A DNA stretch of 42,143 nt from JALXCH01 sp964495805. Lineage in GTDB: Bacteria > Calditrichota > Calditrichia > RBG-13-44-9. The position numbers and the translations under genes were made by a program. The notes beneath the pieces are model-generated. The model was not told where the DNA came from, did no database searches, and saw only the letters and a program-made list of their open reading frames with translations. The stretch covers positions 1-42,143 of the forward strand of contig CAZBWV010000045.1 in the NCBI GenBank assembly GCA_964495805.1, written 5' to 3'. Below are positions 41,810 through 42,143 of the stretch, one piece after another; positions within the stretch are counted from its first letter, which is position 1; every line of letters starts with the position of its first letter.

Positions 41810-42143
41810 TCACTTCATCAGAACCATTTTCCGGGTAAACACATGATTATTGGCAGTGAGGCGATACAGATACACGCCACTGGCCACCGGGACTCCCCGG
41901 CTGTTTGTACCATCCCATATCAGGGAATGATAACCTGCAGGCATCTGCTTTTCCACCAGCTTGCGCACTACCTGCCCGCGAACGTTATAAACGGTTAAAT
42001 TCACCGTCGCCGCTTCCGGTAGCCGGAAGCGAATGGTGGTGGTGGGATTAAACGGATTGGGATAGTTCTGTTCCAGGACAAATCGGGTGGGCAACACATC
42101 CGCTTCCGGAGAAATGGCTGTGGTTGAATCCACCCGCATGTGC
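41810..42143 (-). CDS. Secreted protein with T9SS-like C-terminal sorting domain (3' fragment)
   Basis: Only the last ~111 residues lie in the window; the frame continues past base 42143, so the ATG at 42139 is internal. The fragment is a complete sorting domain: EQNYPNPFNPTTTIRFRLPE, then VNLTVYNVRGQVVRKLV, AGYHSLIWDGTNSRG, GVYLYRLTANNHVFTRKMVLMK. This is the canonical FlgD-Ig-like/Por-type C-terminal tail of type IX-secreted proteins. The functional part lies upstream and cannot be identified. Confidence 0.88.
   Translation of the reverse strand, partial: HMRVDSTTAISPEADVLPTRFVLEQNYPNPFNPTTTIRFRLPEAATVNLTVYNVRGQVVRKLVEKQMPAGYHSLIWDGTNSRGVPVASGVYLYRLTANNHVFTRKMVLMK

Overview
The window looks like a chromosomal housekeeping segment of a didermic (Gram-negative) bacterium of the FCB type, most like Calditrichota, KSB1 or Ignavibacteriota. 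The envelope genes lptF, lptG, lnt and a BamD-like lipoprotein show two membranes. Two secreted proteins end in a type-IX-secretion-like sorting domain (YPNPF, then a beta-sandwich ending in a Lys-rich strand). There is also a GWxTD-domain TPR protein, a split glycine dehydrogenase, and many receiver-domain proteins. The lineage is an inference from gene content. I saw no tRNA, rRNA, CRISPR array, insertion sequence or phage gene.

Layout. 1-3597 (+): a membrane histidine kinase with an FG-GAP/propeller sensor region (5' end outside the window) and its NtrC-type sigma-54 activator. 3676-6477 (-): a nitrilase-family amidase and a COG3044-type ABC-class ATPase. 6742-11066 (-): a cytosolic hybrid kinase (PAS-GAF-HK-REC-REC-Hpt) overlapping a receiver-PP2C phosphatase. 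11540-14070 (+): lptF-lptG, preceded by an unusual set of inverted repeats. 14204-16222 (-): a large secreted multi-domain protein. 16623-21760 (+): PTS enzyme I, a PGI/PMI-type isomerase, a sugar nucleotidyltransferase and metK, closed by a nested inverted repeat. 21896-24430 (-): a Met-rich periplasmic protein and a propeller-transglutaminase protein, separated by a polypyrimidine tract.

24516-31521 (-) is the most distinctive part. It reads accB-accC-gcvH, a short gap, then gcvPA, a receiver-GGDEF protein, gcvPB and a receiver-DUF4388 protein, with 12-17 nt spacings in the second block. Two signalling proteins are therefore threaded between and after the two halves of glycine dehydrogenase. 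The GGDEF protein has lost its catalytic motif (GSNRF) but keeps the c-di-GMP inhibitory-site motif (RNTD), so it looks like a c-di-GMP reader. No gcvT is present.

31601-35181 (-): an overlapping lnt, unknown anchored protein, bamD-like, nadD cluster. 35666-41480 (-): ruvX, an HU/IHF-type protein, the GWxTD protein and mutS. The window ends inside another sorting-domain protein.

Regulation. Candidate sigma-70-like promoters recur with a TTGNNN -35, a 17-18 nt spacer and an AT-rich -10 of the form TA(A/T)(A/T)TT. accB and the HU gene share exactly TTGCAA-N17-TAAATT. Several genes use TTG or GTG starts supported by good ribosome binding sites (the 16222 gene, accC, ruvX).
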